From Mastigamoeba balamuthi (taxonomy: Eukaryota > Evosea > Mastigamoebida > Mastigamoebidae): a stretch of 64,000 nucleotides of DNA. Both the position numbers and the translations under genes were made by a program. The stretch spans positions 242,029 through 306,028 of the forward strand of contig CACRSC010000039.1 of the NCBI GenBank assembly GCA_902651635.1, written 5' to 3'. The notes under the pieces are model-generated. The model made no database searches. It saw only the letters and a program-made list of their open reading frames with translations, and was not told the origin of the DNA. Below, piece after piece: positions 54,940 through 64,000 of the stretch (position 1 is the first letter of the stretch; each line of letters begins with the position of its first letter).

Positions 54940-55719
54940 TACGGGACGACAGCGGGCGAGGTGGCCGCGGCGCTGCTGCTGGCGCGGGCGCTGGCGGGGG
55001 CGGTGGGGGACTGCGACGACGCGCTGGCGACGGCCGAGGGCTGCGCGCTGCTGCGGGGGCCGATGGTGCGGCGGGCTGCCGAGGTGATGTACGCGCGCGG
55101 CGCGTGGGCCGCGAGCCACTTTGGCGTGCGGCAGCGCCCGCGGCAGCGCAACGAGGACAACGACGTGCTGGTGCGCGCGGCGGCCCTGGGGCTGCGCGGC
55201 ATCCTGGCGTGGCTGGGGGCGCACGAGCGGGCGGCGTGGGCCACGCGGGAGGACGCGCGGGCCAGCGCGAGCGCGGCGCTGCGGGCGGCGTGCGCAGGGG
55301 GGCACCTGGACATCGCGCAGTGGGCGGCCAGGAGGTGGGCGCTGGGGCGCGAGGACGTGCGCGAGCGCGGGTGCATGGCGCTCTGCATGGCCTGCTGGGG
55401 CGGGCACGTCGACGTCGCCCAGTGGCTCGCAGACGAGTTCGGGCTCGACGCGCAGGACGCGCAGGGCATCGTCTGCAGCGACCCCGCCGTCCGCTCCTGG
55501 CTCGACTCGCGCTTCTCCCTCGTGCCCCCCGTGCCCCACCACCACCACCAGCCCCTGCTGCTGCAGCAACCCCAGCAGCCCCAGCAGCAGCAGCAGCAGC
55601 AGTTCCAACAGCAGTACCAGCAGCAGCAGCAGCAGTTTCAACAGCAGAGCCAGCAACCCCAGCAGCAGCTCCAGGAGCAGCAGCAGTACCAACAGCAGCA
55701 GCAGCCCCAGCAGAACTAG
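54940..55719 (+). CDS. Ankyrin-repeat protein with polyglutamine tail (5' end missing)
   Basis: The frame is open from the undetermined base at 54939 to the stop at 55717, about 259 residues; the true start lies to the left, on sequence not present here. The middle has at least two ankyrin-type repeats (RAACAGGHLDIAQWAARRW; MACWGGHVDVAQWLADEFGL) and a more diverged one before them (AAALGLRGILAWLGAHERAA). The C-terminal third is a His run followed by dense Gln tracts from CAG repeats. Ankyrin arrays bind proteins; no enzyme domain is seen. It is very GC-rich, unlike the BTB fragment across the join, which supports a contig junction. Confidence 0.65.
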   Translation, partial: YGTTAGEVAAALLLARALAGAVGDCDDALATAEGCALLRGPMVRRAAEVMYARGAWAASHFGVRQRPRQRNEDNDVLVRAAALGLRGILAWLGAHERAAWATREDARASASAALRAACAGGHLDIAQWAARRWALGREDVRERGCMALCMACWGGHVDVAQWLADEFGLDAQDAQGIVCSDPAVRSWLDSRFSLVPPVPHHHHQPLLLQQPQQPQQQQQQQFQQQYQQQQQQFQQQSQQPQQQLQEQQQYQQQQQPQQN

Positions 55720-57738
55720 CAGACTGAGGCCGAGGCACAGGCACAGGCGCAGGTGCAGCCCTCGCCGTCGACGACCAGGATCCAGTAGCAGCGACCCGTG
55801 CACGCGCGTGTGCCATGCCCCAGCGGTGGCGGTGGTGGCGGCTTCCCTGCTGACAGTCGGTTGTGTAATCCAGCACAAATCATCTTATCCAACAACACAG
55901 AGAGGCCAACGAATTTTGGACAGTGGCTGCGAGCCTTCATCACTGGTTCAGTTACTGGGTTTGAGGGTTGCCGTGCCGGCCACATGCTATGATGGGGAAC
56001 AGGTTTTCCGTGGGATTTCAGAATAACGAGTTCATTTCATATTTTAGTGCCAATTATGCAAATCTCTCTGAAGAACCTGTGAGGGTGCAGTGGTCCCAAC
56101 ATTGCAGGATGTCAACAACCTAATTGAAGGAAGACAAGTGGGGGATAGCTGCTGTGAGAAGTGCTATTAACAGCATGCCACATTCTGTACATGGTCTGTG
56201 AGGGGTCGGGAGGGCACTTTTCCCTGTCAAATGGAGATCAATTCCCGCCACAGAAGCAGGTTTAGATGATTGCACAAGAGGGATCAAAAGGAAATGTTCC
56301 AAGCCATAAAGCTACATGTGCTGTTTTTTTGGAAAGGGCAGAAAGAAAAAGAGTACAGCTTATACATTTTACGTAGAAACTGCGTGTCAACTTAAGCTCC
56401 TTAACTGCAAGAAAGTGTCACTAGAACATCTTCCACTGCACAAGTACTGATGTGTTCTTGCCTTTACTGATATACACTATTCATACTAATTTCAATTTTC
56501 TCATTGTATTCACATCGTCATGCTGTGCTTAACAGCAGTATATGCTCTGCCCATTTCCTTGCCCTTAAGACCCCATTAGAGAAGGTAGAAGGTATCTTTC
56601 ATCATGAATTTTGATTTTGCCTTAGATATACTCTGTTATCCCTTTTAGCAGGTTATTTTATCATAATCAAAGCCCTGGTCCCTCTGAATTACTTTTAAAC
56701 TCTTTAGAGCAATACCGGGCATACACATGTTAGGTTGTTCAGATTGCTGACAATCAGATGAACAACACATATTCGTATCTTTTTAGAGAGAAAATCAGTG
56801 AAGAAGACCATACTGTTGATGAACAGAAACATTAGTGGCCTTGTATAGCATCTGATGCAGATGTATCCTCTGATGTTAAATCACAAAAGGTATGGCCAGA
56901 TCATTTCCATAAAGGCCGGGCATGAGCAACTGCAGCTGGGTTTGAGGATGCTATCATGTAGAAGAAATCTGTATGAGAGTGTAAAGGAACTCATAAGAAA
57001 CAAATATGATCAGAAGAAGGGGTTTAATAACTTGTATCCTTATTGCAAATGTAGTTGTCAACTTCACAAGGTGAAAGGGAATTCAACTTCTGAGACTGCA
57101 GTTTCCAACAAAATGAAGATCATAGCATGCTTTGCTTGCAGTACCACAAGTGAAGGCTCATCCAAGCCAATAAGTCACAGTGAAATTCCACATTCAATGA
57201 ATGTGCTTCAGTGGTTTACTACCATCATGTTCTCACTCTGGAGATGGACAACCTGCAGCAGGTTATAGCTATTATCTCATGTCCTGTTACGACCAAGCTC
57301 CAGTAGTATAATGCCTAGTTCAAGCAAGATTGTATCCACAGTCCTGAGCATACTGAAGGTAAGCCTGAGATTCATAGTGTTCTTCTGGACAAGCAATAGA
57401 TTTGCAATTAGCACAGTTCTTTATGCTCTTCTTTATGATGATTGTTATAGCCTCTTCACTGTGGACCACCCCGTGACCAGCACTGTCAATTCACAGTTCA
57501 CTTTGGCCAGGGCCCACAGTAAGCATGTGCTTCTCACCCTCAGGCAGGACTGGATAGGAGATTTGCTTTGTTTTGTCATAGGGCCCACCTCACTGCCCTC
57601 CCTCGCGCGTGCGTGGCGTGCGTGGAAGCGCCGTCGCGGTGGCCCCCAGCCCCAGCGGGCGCTGCGTGCCCCTGTCGTTCGCCACTGCAGCCTCCCGCTC
57701 TCGCCTTAGCCCAATCGTTGCCCGCACCCTCGCACGCC
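55720..57738. other. Intergenic, mostly AT-rich, no gene seen
   Basis: Composition drops after about 55.86 kb and rises again at 57.6 kb near SAR1. Several 60-140-codon frames occur on both strands, but none has a motif or splice-consistent neighbours. Confidence 0.4.
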
Positions 57739-59219
57739 TCACAGGTACTGCGACAGCCAGCGGAAGCCTGTAGGAGGCACATGACGCAAAATCCACACGT
57801 CAGCGCCCAAGATGATAAATCCAGAAAGAGCCCAGAAGATTCCAGAAGATCAGCCCCTGAAAATCTCTTCGGTGCGGTCGCGTACCCTCGCCGTAGCCTT
57901 GCCTGCGCGCGACACTGCACATGAAGACCTCGATCGGCCGCGGGATGCCCTCCAGCGGCACGTTGCCCTGCGGGTGCACGGCAGCCGTGTTAATTTCGCG
58001 ATCAGAGGGCGCATTGGCCCGTGGAGATATTTCTCTGGAAGTTCATTATCGCCGAACAACGCGCGGCGCTCGACACAGATATCGGGCGGGGAGTCAGCAC
58101 ACGTCACAGAGATATCTGTACCTTGCCGGTGGTGTGCTGGAGGCCGAGGGCCGCTCGGAGCTCCGCCTCGCCCACGGCGCCGGCGAGGTCGATCTTGTTG
58201 CCCAGGACGAGGAAGGGCACGCGCGAGAGCTCCTCCATGGCCAGCAGGCGCTGCAGCCACGCGGCGGAATAAGTCGCATCAGTGAGTAGTGGCACGAGAG
58301 AGGGGTGGTGGCGGTGACCGGTGGGACGGTGACGTGGCGCAGGCAAAGGCAAAACCAAAAAGCAACGGCAAAGCAAAGACGCACGTCGAGCTCCTTCTTG
58401 GCCTCGGTGAGGCGCCCCGTGTCAAAGGCGTCGACCAGGAAGACGATCCCGCTGGCCTCCATGCTGTAGTCCTTCCACAGCCTGCGCACTGCGCCGCCCC
58501 GTGTCAGTTAAAAGCAAAACACAGCGGACACCACACCGCGAGGGGAGGGAAGAGGAGGAGAAGGAGGAGAGGAGAAGAGGGAGAGGACTGGGGGGGACAC
58601 GCGGGGGGGTCAAATATCCACGAGACACAGATATTTCCAAACACGCGCGGGCTGCTGCGTGGAGAGCAGGGCAGGGCGAGAAGACGAGGCGAGGCCGGAC
58701 CTTCAGTGTGGCCTCCGAGATCGTACGTCTGGAACTTGATCTGGCCCATGACGAGCTCCTCCATCGCTGCGCCGTGCGAGGGTGAGCCCCAGAGAGAGAG
58801 GGGGGGAGGGAGGGAGGGCAGAGCGTCCACCAGACCCCCGCGCCCACACAGCGCCCACTGGGTGGAGAGGGCGTGGGAGGGGTGCGTACTGGGCTGGGAC
58901 GTGGGCCTGTGCACAGAGAGGCGGTCGTCCTTGAGCATGTGCAGCAGCGTCGTCTTGCCCGCGTTGTCCAGGCCCAGGAACAGCAGCTTGGCCTTCTTGT
59001 AGTACAGGCCTGCGGCGCGCGTGCACGCGGCGCGTCAGCGGGGAGGAGGTGGTGGAGGAGGAGAGCGCGGCAGCGGCGGTGTTGGGACCAAATTTAAATT
59101 CAATTCGAGTTGAAAAATTCGAAAAAAAAGTGTGGGGAACACACAAAGGGCTGAGGGGGGGCGAGCGAGAGCGCACCAAGGAAGTTCAGGACGCCGAAGA
59201 ACCAGTCGAAGATGAACAT
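57739..59219 (-). CDS. SAR1: Sar1 small GTPase (COPII coat)
   Basis: Sar1-GTP inserts its N-terminal helix in the ER membrane and starts COPII vesicle assembly. Seven exons are seen: 59219-59177, 59009-58890, 58766-58701, 58488-58385, 58250-58122, 57967-57886 and 57767-57739, exactly 190 residues, the usual Sar1 length. The hydrophobic N-terminus [16 protein letters not shown] replaces a myristoylation site, as in Sar1. G1 is [14 protein letters not shown]; the switch-1 threonine is in PTSQPTMEELVMG; G3 is TYDLGGH; G4 is LVLGNKIDL; the C-terminus has [18 protein letters not shown] and ends WLSQYL. All catalytic motifs are intact. Introns are 65-167 bases. It is the best-supported gene in the window together with the neighbouring Ariadne ligase. 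Confidence 0.92.
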
Positions 59220-59496
59220 GGCGGGCGGAGCGGGGTGGGAGTGAGAGCAGAAGCCTCGGGGCAGATGAAAAATATCCGCAGGGAGACAAAGAGACCCTTG
59301 TCCTTCAAAGAGAGCTTGCCAGCTGTGCAAGATACACGTCAAGAAGAATCCGGGGTCTCCGCGGGAAATATCGGGCCATAGTATCTGGAGAACGAGAATG
59401 TAGAATCCCTTCCGCTCAAAAGGGGAAGAGGAGGAAAGGGAAGCCTTTTTATATGTCTGCCTGCACGTCCTTATTCCAAGCAACCACATAAACAAA

Positions 59497-61539
59497 CTAG
59501 CGGTCATCTCCGATGAGCCCGTTGGCTACACCCTGGCTGAAGTGCTCGAGATACTGCGAGGGGGATGAAAGATATCAGTATCTCCGAGAGATATTTCGAA
59601 AGGAAAGTAAGGGAGGTGGTTCCGCACTTTCATTGTGACGCGGGTGTAGTTGGTGACCTCCTCCTTCCAGCGGACAAACGCGTGGTAGTCGGCGATCTTC
59701 TCGAGGGCCGTCTCGAAGAGCGACGAGAGGTGGTTGGTGTACTTCTCGACGTCCTCCTGCAGGTACTCGAAGAGCTGCCGCTCCTTGGACTTGTTGTCGA
59801 GGAAGTACCCGTAGACGTAGCTGTACTCGAGCACCTTTCGGCACTGGATCAGCATGTCGACGGCCTCGTAGAGGAACTTGGTGTCGGCCGACCGCACAGA
59901 GAACTTGGCGCAGACCGCGTCCTCCTTCTCCGAGCAGTTCTTGCGCTGCTCGATGGCGATCTTGCGGGCGCGGCGGTGCGAGTCGAAGCGGTGGTAGTAG
60001 AACATGTAGTGGTCCAGCTCGCTCTTGGCGTCTGCCGCCTTGACGTCCTCCTCCTTGGCCTGGCTCTTGTCGTACTTGTTGCAGCTGTAGTACCCGCCCG
60101 TCGCGCTGCCGTGCTCGCTCCAGGGCCCGCGGCACAGCCAGCAGAACTCGTAGCCGCAGCCGCCCGCCTGCTTGCGGCACGTCATGTGCATGCAGCCGCC
60201 GTTCTTCTCGATCGGGCTCCGGCACATCGGGCACCGCTTCGTGTTGGCCATCAGCCACTTGATGTTCTCGCTCTCGTCCGCAGCCTTCTCCATCCACTTG
60301 GACACCTGCGCGCACGCCGCAGGCCTGTGGTCCCCAATCTCGAAATCATTGCACGCGAAGCTGCATTCTGACGTCAGCGAGATATCTCATCCCCGATTTC
60401 CAGGAATCCCGGAATCTCCCGCGCACCAGTACGTGAACCCGCACTCGGCGCAGGTGACGGGCTCCTTGCGGTTGACGCGGTCGACGCGCGTGGCGCTGGG
60501 GCAGCCGGGGTACGGGCAGGCCTTTGGGGTGAGGGGGGGGGGTTAGCTGTACCATTCCGCGAAATGTCACATCGCAGAATTCCCCGATCAATCCCGATTC
60601 GCGGGGGGAAATGCCTGCGTCGCCGTCCTTACCTTGACGCGGGGGTTCTGGTCGATGTAGGCGCGCAGGGCAAACTCGTCGTAGATCTTGCGCTTCTCCG
60701 GGGGCAGCAGGCGGCGGAACGTGCTGTCGGGCACGGGCACGCAGCACTTGGGGTACGGGCAGTGCGCGCTGACGGCGGCCGCGGCGCCCTCGTTGAGCTT
60801 GTTCACAATGAACTCGCGCCAGCAGCCCTCGCAGTACCTGTGGTTGCAGGCCAGCGCCACCGTCTTGGTCGCCTTGACCGTCTCCATGCAGATGGCGCAG
60901 CACACCTGCGGCAGTGCCGACGTGGCGTGACACTGACATCAGCAGCGCGGAAAAAGAGGGCGCAATGGGGGAATTGGGCGACTGACGGCCGCGTTGGGGT
61001 CGGCGGGCGCGTGCTCCGACTCTGTGCTGGGCATGCCCGTCTTCTTCAGCACGCCCTCGGGGCTGTCCACAAACGCCTCGAGCAGCTTCTCCTTGTTCCA
61101 CCTTGCAGCAGGCCACCACCGCAAAAAATATAAGTTTCAATCCGGGGAAGGGGGGGAGGCCGAATCGCGATTTCAATCGCGAAAATAAAGAGTGAGCGAG
61201 AGAGAGAAAAAAGACGCTTGCTCACTTCCACTGCCGCAGCAGCGCGACGGCGACGTCCTTGGGCGCGCCGGTGACGTCGCGCACGTCCTCGATGAGCGCC
61301 CGGACGTCCGAGGCGAGCTCGGCGCCGGCGAGCGACTCGAACGAGCGCGCGCGCTTGAGCGAGCGGGCGCCGGGCGCCGTGCTGGCGTGCATCATCAGCG
61401 CCGACGAGGCCGCGGCCGCGCCCTCGGCGTCGAGGTCCGCGTCGACGCCGAACGCGTCGTCGGCGTCGTCGGTGCCGTCGTAGTAGTCGTCCGCGGGCGC
61501 GTCGCTCGCAGTGTCCATGAGGAGGTCGTCGTCCTCCAT
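59497..61539 (-). CDS. ARI: Ariadne-family RBR E3 ubiquitin ligase
   Basis: RBR ligases take ubiquitin from E2 on a RING2 cysteine and pass it to substrate; Ariadne proteins work with neddylated cullins. Exons are 61539-61226, 61101-60987, 60905-60633, 60521-60427, 60360-59628 and 59553-59497, giving 528 residues. The acidic N-terminus (MEDDDLLMDTASD) leads to the UBA-like segment LLRQWKWNKEKLLEAFVDSP. RING1 begins CAICMETVKATKTVALACNH and includes RYCEGCW. The IBR ends CAECGFTYWCFAC across an intron. RING2 is CPMCRSPIEKNGGCMHMTC, with the expected catalytic Cys in NGGC, then FCWLCRGPWSEHG. The Ariadne C-terminal helical domain follows (LDHYMFYYHRFDSH; ALEKIADYHAFVRWKEEV), ending GVANGLIGDDR. 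Domain order and length are normal. An upstream in-frame ATG exists at 61629, but the acidic start at 61539 fits the family better. Confidence 0.9.
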
Positions 61540-62014
61540 TTCGCGTGCACCGCTTTTCGCTTCTCCGGGGTGGGGTGGGTGGGTGGTGCCGAGAGAGTGA
61601 ATGTGACGCCTTGATTCTCCGGCAATCAACTGAGATACTCGTTCGCTGAAATCTACCCGCCAGACCCCCCGTCACGGAGCCTGTCCGAAGCCCCAGCGGG
61701 TGCTCGCCAGTCCTGCATAGGCAAGTTTCCTCGATGAGGTGCGCCAAACTGAACCCTGGGATCGTGCACCAATGAACAGGAACCAGTTTTACAGAGTATG
61801 AGGAATCAGGAAGTGCCTGCGTTACGTCACCAGAGTTAACGTTCCCTCTCAGCGTCGGGCCTCGGCCCCGGTCCCTCGCGCTGCTTGGGGGATGCCGGAA
61901 GGAACCCAAGATATTTGATGTAGCTGTCTGCCTGTGGCCACCCCCTGAGCTGTGAATCTCGCCACAACGGAAAAACAACAGCCGCAACAGCCCGCAACCA
62001 CAGCACCGAGAGAA
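61540..62014. promoter_or_regulatory. Divergent promoter region, Ariadne / polyQ protein
   Basis: 475 bases lie between two divergent start codons. A copy of the dispersed GTGCCTGCGTTACGTCACCA motif is present at about 61815. Function is inferred from position. Confidence 0.3.
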
Positions 62015-63916
62015 ATGTTCGTGTGGGAGGGAGTCCGGCCGGTCCGCGAGGTCTCGGGCCACAGGTTCGACCTGTCGCGTCAGGTCCTCGCCCTGCGGAC
62101 CGAGTCGGACGGTCCCAACGCCCCCGTGCAGCCCCTCTCTGCCCTGCTGCCCCAGCAGCAGCAGCAGCAGCAGCAGCAGGCGTTTGTGTCCGGGGCTGTG
62201 GTGGCCCACAAGGCCAAGCAGTTTGACGACGGGCTCTACGCGGCCGTCGAGGTCGCCGTGCAGCGCAGCGGCCAGAGGGCCAAGCGCGGCATCCTCGCAG
62301 CCGTCGCCGACGCCCTCGAGGCCGCGTGCCCCAGGGCCGCCGCCGTCGCCGACGTCGCCAGGCAGCTCGGCGGCGGCCCCGCGGTCCGCGAGTCCCTCAG
62401 GGCTGCCGCTGCCCCGATGCTCGTGCGGCCGCTCAGCCCTCGTTTTCTTTCCAGATTCAATTCCGTTGAATCGATAATCATTGCATTTGATTTGCCCCGA
62501 CCGAAATTACAACTTTTTATTTTTTATGAATCCGCAGGAGAGGTGGGAGAAGGCGTCGGAGGAGAAGGGCAAGCCGCTGGGGTTCTACACGTGGAGCGCG
62601 GAGCTGGAGCAGGTGTTCCGCCAGGACAGGTTCCTGCAGCAGGACCTCGTGGAGCCCGCCGAGCTGGGCCTCTCGGTCGACGAGGCCACGGCGCTGCACA
62701 CGTTCGTCAACAGCACGCCGGCGGTGCGCGCGGCCGTCGCCAAGCACCTGGAGCTGCCGGCTCGCATGACCAACCCCTTCCACGCGCCCAGCATCCTCGA
62801 GCCCCTGCAGCTCGGGGGCGACAAGAGGACGCGCCTGTTCCCCGCCAGCGAGTCGCCCGAGTCGACCCTCACGGAGAGGCTCGTCAACGCCGGCGTGCAG
62901 GTCTGCGACATCGACCTGATGGCCGAGGTGGTCAAGCGTGTGAGGTCCGGGGAGCTGCGCCTGGAGCCCACCGAGAGGTCCGGGTGGTACGACCACTGCC
63001 TCTGGGCGCTGCAGCCGCTGCTGGAGCCCCAGAGGACGCCCGAGGCCGCCAAGCTGGAGCTCTCCGACGACTACGTCGAGTGCCTCGAGGGCGTGTTCAA
63101 GGCGCTGCTGGCCACGACGCGCGAGACGCACGTCAAGCAGCTGCACATACCCGTCCCCCGCTCCATGTGCATGCAGCCGCGCAACACCCTCCTGCTCTTC
63201 CCGTCGCTGTCGGTGGAGCCGCTGGCTGAGTACTACAGGAGGAGGTCGCAGTCGTACCAGTTCATCCTCGACGTCCTCCGCAACTACTTCAGCGGTACCA
63301 ACGCGTCCGAGTTACCTCCGTTGCTTACCGTTCCCGCTCTCAACAGGGGAGGAGCTGTCGAGCATGCACAGGCTGAGGCAGACCGGGGCTGTGGAGACGC
63401 CGCTGGTGGCCGAGATCGAGGAGATGATACAGCTCTTCCAGGGCCTACACGACGTGCGCCCGCATCGGCGGCACTGCAACTGACGCCCCCTTTGGATAGG
63501 TTGCGATGCACGAGCTGGGGTTCCCTCGCCCCAGCAGCGACTGCTCGGGCGCAGCCGAGGCCCACGCGCGCAAGTGGCTGGCAGGCGTCGGGGCGGATGC
63601 CGACCTGCTGGTGGACAACCGCATGATGGTGCCCGTGTTCCACGACCCCCAGAGGAGGCTGCACAAAGTGTGGTGCGTCGTGGGGTTCGCCACCAGGAGG
63701 CTCCAGGTGACGTACGTCGAGGAGCCCGAGCTCATCGCCTCTGAGGGCGCGGCAGGCGTTCGCGTGTCCGCCAAGAAGGACGTTTACCAGTACCAGTACC
63801 CCGTCTTCATCGAGGCGCAGACGAGGAAGCTGCTCAACAGGGCTGAGTTCCAGGCGCTGTGCAACCAGCACAGCCACCCAGAGGACATCAAGAAGGCCCT
63901 TGCAGCCCTGCAGTGA
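62015..63916 (+). CDS. Unrecognised 562-residue protein with a short polyglutamine tract
   Basis: I do not recognise the family. Exons are 62015-62422, 62538-63294, 63347-63453 and 63500-63916; all joins keep the frame. The N-terminus (MFVWEGVRPVREVSGHRFDL) is followed by a run of nine Gln at about 49-57 and an Ala-rich helical part. The central region looks globular: PLGFYTWSAELEQVFRQDRF, TNPFHAPSILEPLQLGG, GWYDHCLWALQPLLEPQ and HIPVPRSMCMQPRNTLLLF. The C-terminal exon is well ordered too (MMVPVFHDPQRRLHKVWCVV; KKDVYQYQYPVFIEAQTRKL). No signal peptide, membrane segment or known catalytic motif is visible. The open frames and clean splice sites argue that it is a real, expressed gene. Confidence 0.6.
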
Positions 63917-64000
63917 CGTCAGTATGACACTGCATTCCCTAGCTGCCACAGGATTCCATATTAAAACGGAATCTAGTTGCGGTTTGAACACAAGCAACAA

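Noticed and set aside
57311-57709. 132-codon ORF just downstream of SAR1
   Set aside because: It crosses the AT-rich/GC-rich boundary without motif and overlaps the SAR1 3' region.
1-64000. CRISPR arrays, bacterial operons, ribosome binding sites, rRNA and tRNA genes
   Set aside because: No regularly spaced direct repeats of CRISPR type, no polycistronic layout and no recognisable tRNA or rRNA sequence were seen; the DNA is eukaryotic with spliceosomal introns.

Overview
The window is nuclear DNA from a eukaryote, most likely a free-living protist. Genes are GC-rich, split by many short introns (about 34-600 bases, nearly all GT-AG), and packed closely on both strands. The gene content includes Sar1, an Ariadne RBR ubiquitin ligase, a Clu-domain protein, a TKL-type kinase-like domain, BTB proteins and a two-domain adenylate kinase of the flagellar AK8 type. 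Together with a bacterial-type zinc-ribbon gene that has introns, this fits an amoeboflagellate, and an Archamoeba such as Mastigamoeba is a candidate. The assignment is an inference and cannot be proven from this window.

Layout. 1-8.2 kb: two minus-strand genes. The first is an unusual fusion of six CCCH zinc fingers, an R3HCC1-like domain, a chitobiase-C-type domain and a kinase-like domain that runs off the left edge. The second is a short Clu-domain protein. 8.2-21 kb: a rearranged accessory region. It holds one intact copy (10.0-12.1 kb), one frameshifted copy (15.1-17.1 kb) and at least seven broken pieces of a gene family I do not recognise. These are mixed with duplicated pieces of the neighbouring Clu gene, a large inverted repeat (8.66-9.40 and 13.85-14.56 kb) and a 1-kb repeat at a contig join. 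21.3-22.4 kb: a Harbinger-like DNA transposon with 49-base terminal inverted repeats and a frameshifted transposase. 22.7-25.7 kb: a 987-residue protein with three copies of an unassigned domain followed by BTB-BACK. 25.7-28.5 kb: AT-richer DNA with a decayed second transposase.

28.5-38.6 kb is a compact housekeeping block: a divergent Rab-like GTPase, a bacterial-type zinc-ribbon protein, AK8, a membrane-anchored ENPP-type phosphodiesterase (across a 411-base assembly gap that appears to have no real width) and a membrane-anchored beta-propeller glycan enzyme. 39.7-45.7 kb is a decayed Helitron (Rep-helicase plus an accessory ORF). 45.7-51.7 kb is AT-rich, with few supportable genes. 51.7-55.7 kb carries a second intact BTB gene, a third truncated BTB copy and, beyond a single-N join, a partial ankyrin/polyglutamine gene. 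57.7-63.9 kb holds SAR1, an Ariadne ligase and an unrecognised 562-residue polyQ protein.

How genes relate: Sar1 (ER export), Ariadne (ubiquitination), Clu (mitochondrial/mRNA biology) and AK8 (nucleotide balance in flagella) are independent housekeeping functions, and there are no operons. Divergent pairs (zinc ribbon/AK8, ENPP/glycan enzyme, Ariadne/polyQ protein) share 350-480-base promoter regions. Exon boundaries were chosen by eye to keep the reading frame and the family motifs; none is confirmed by transcripts.
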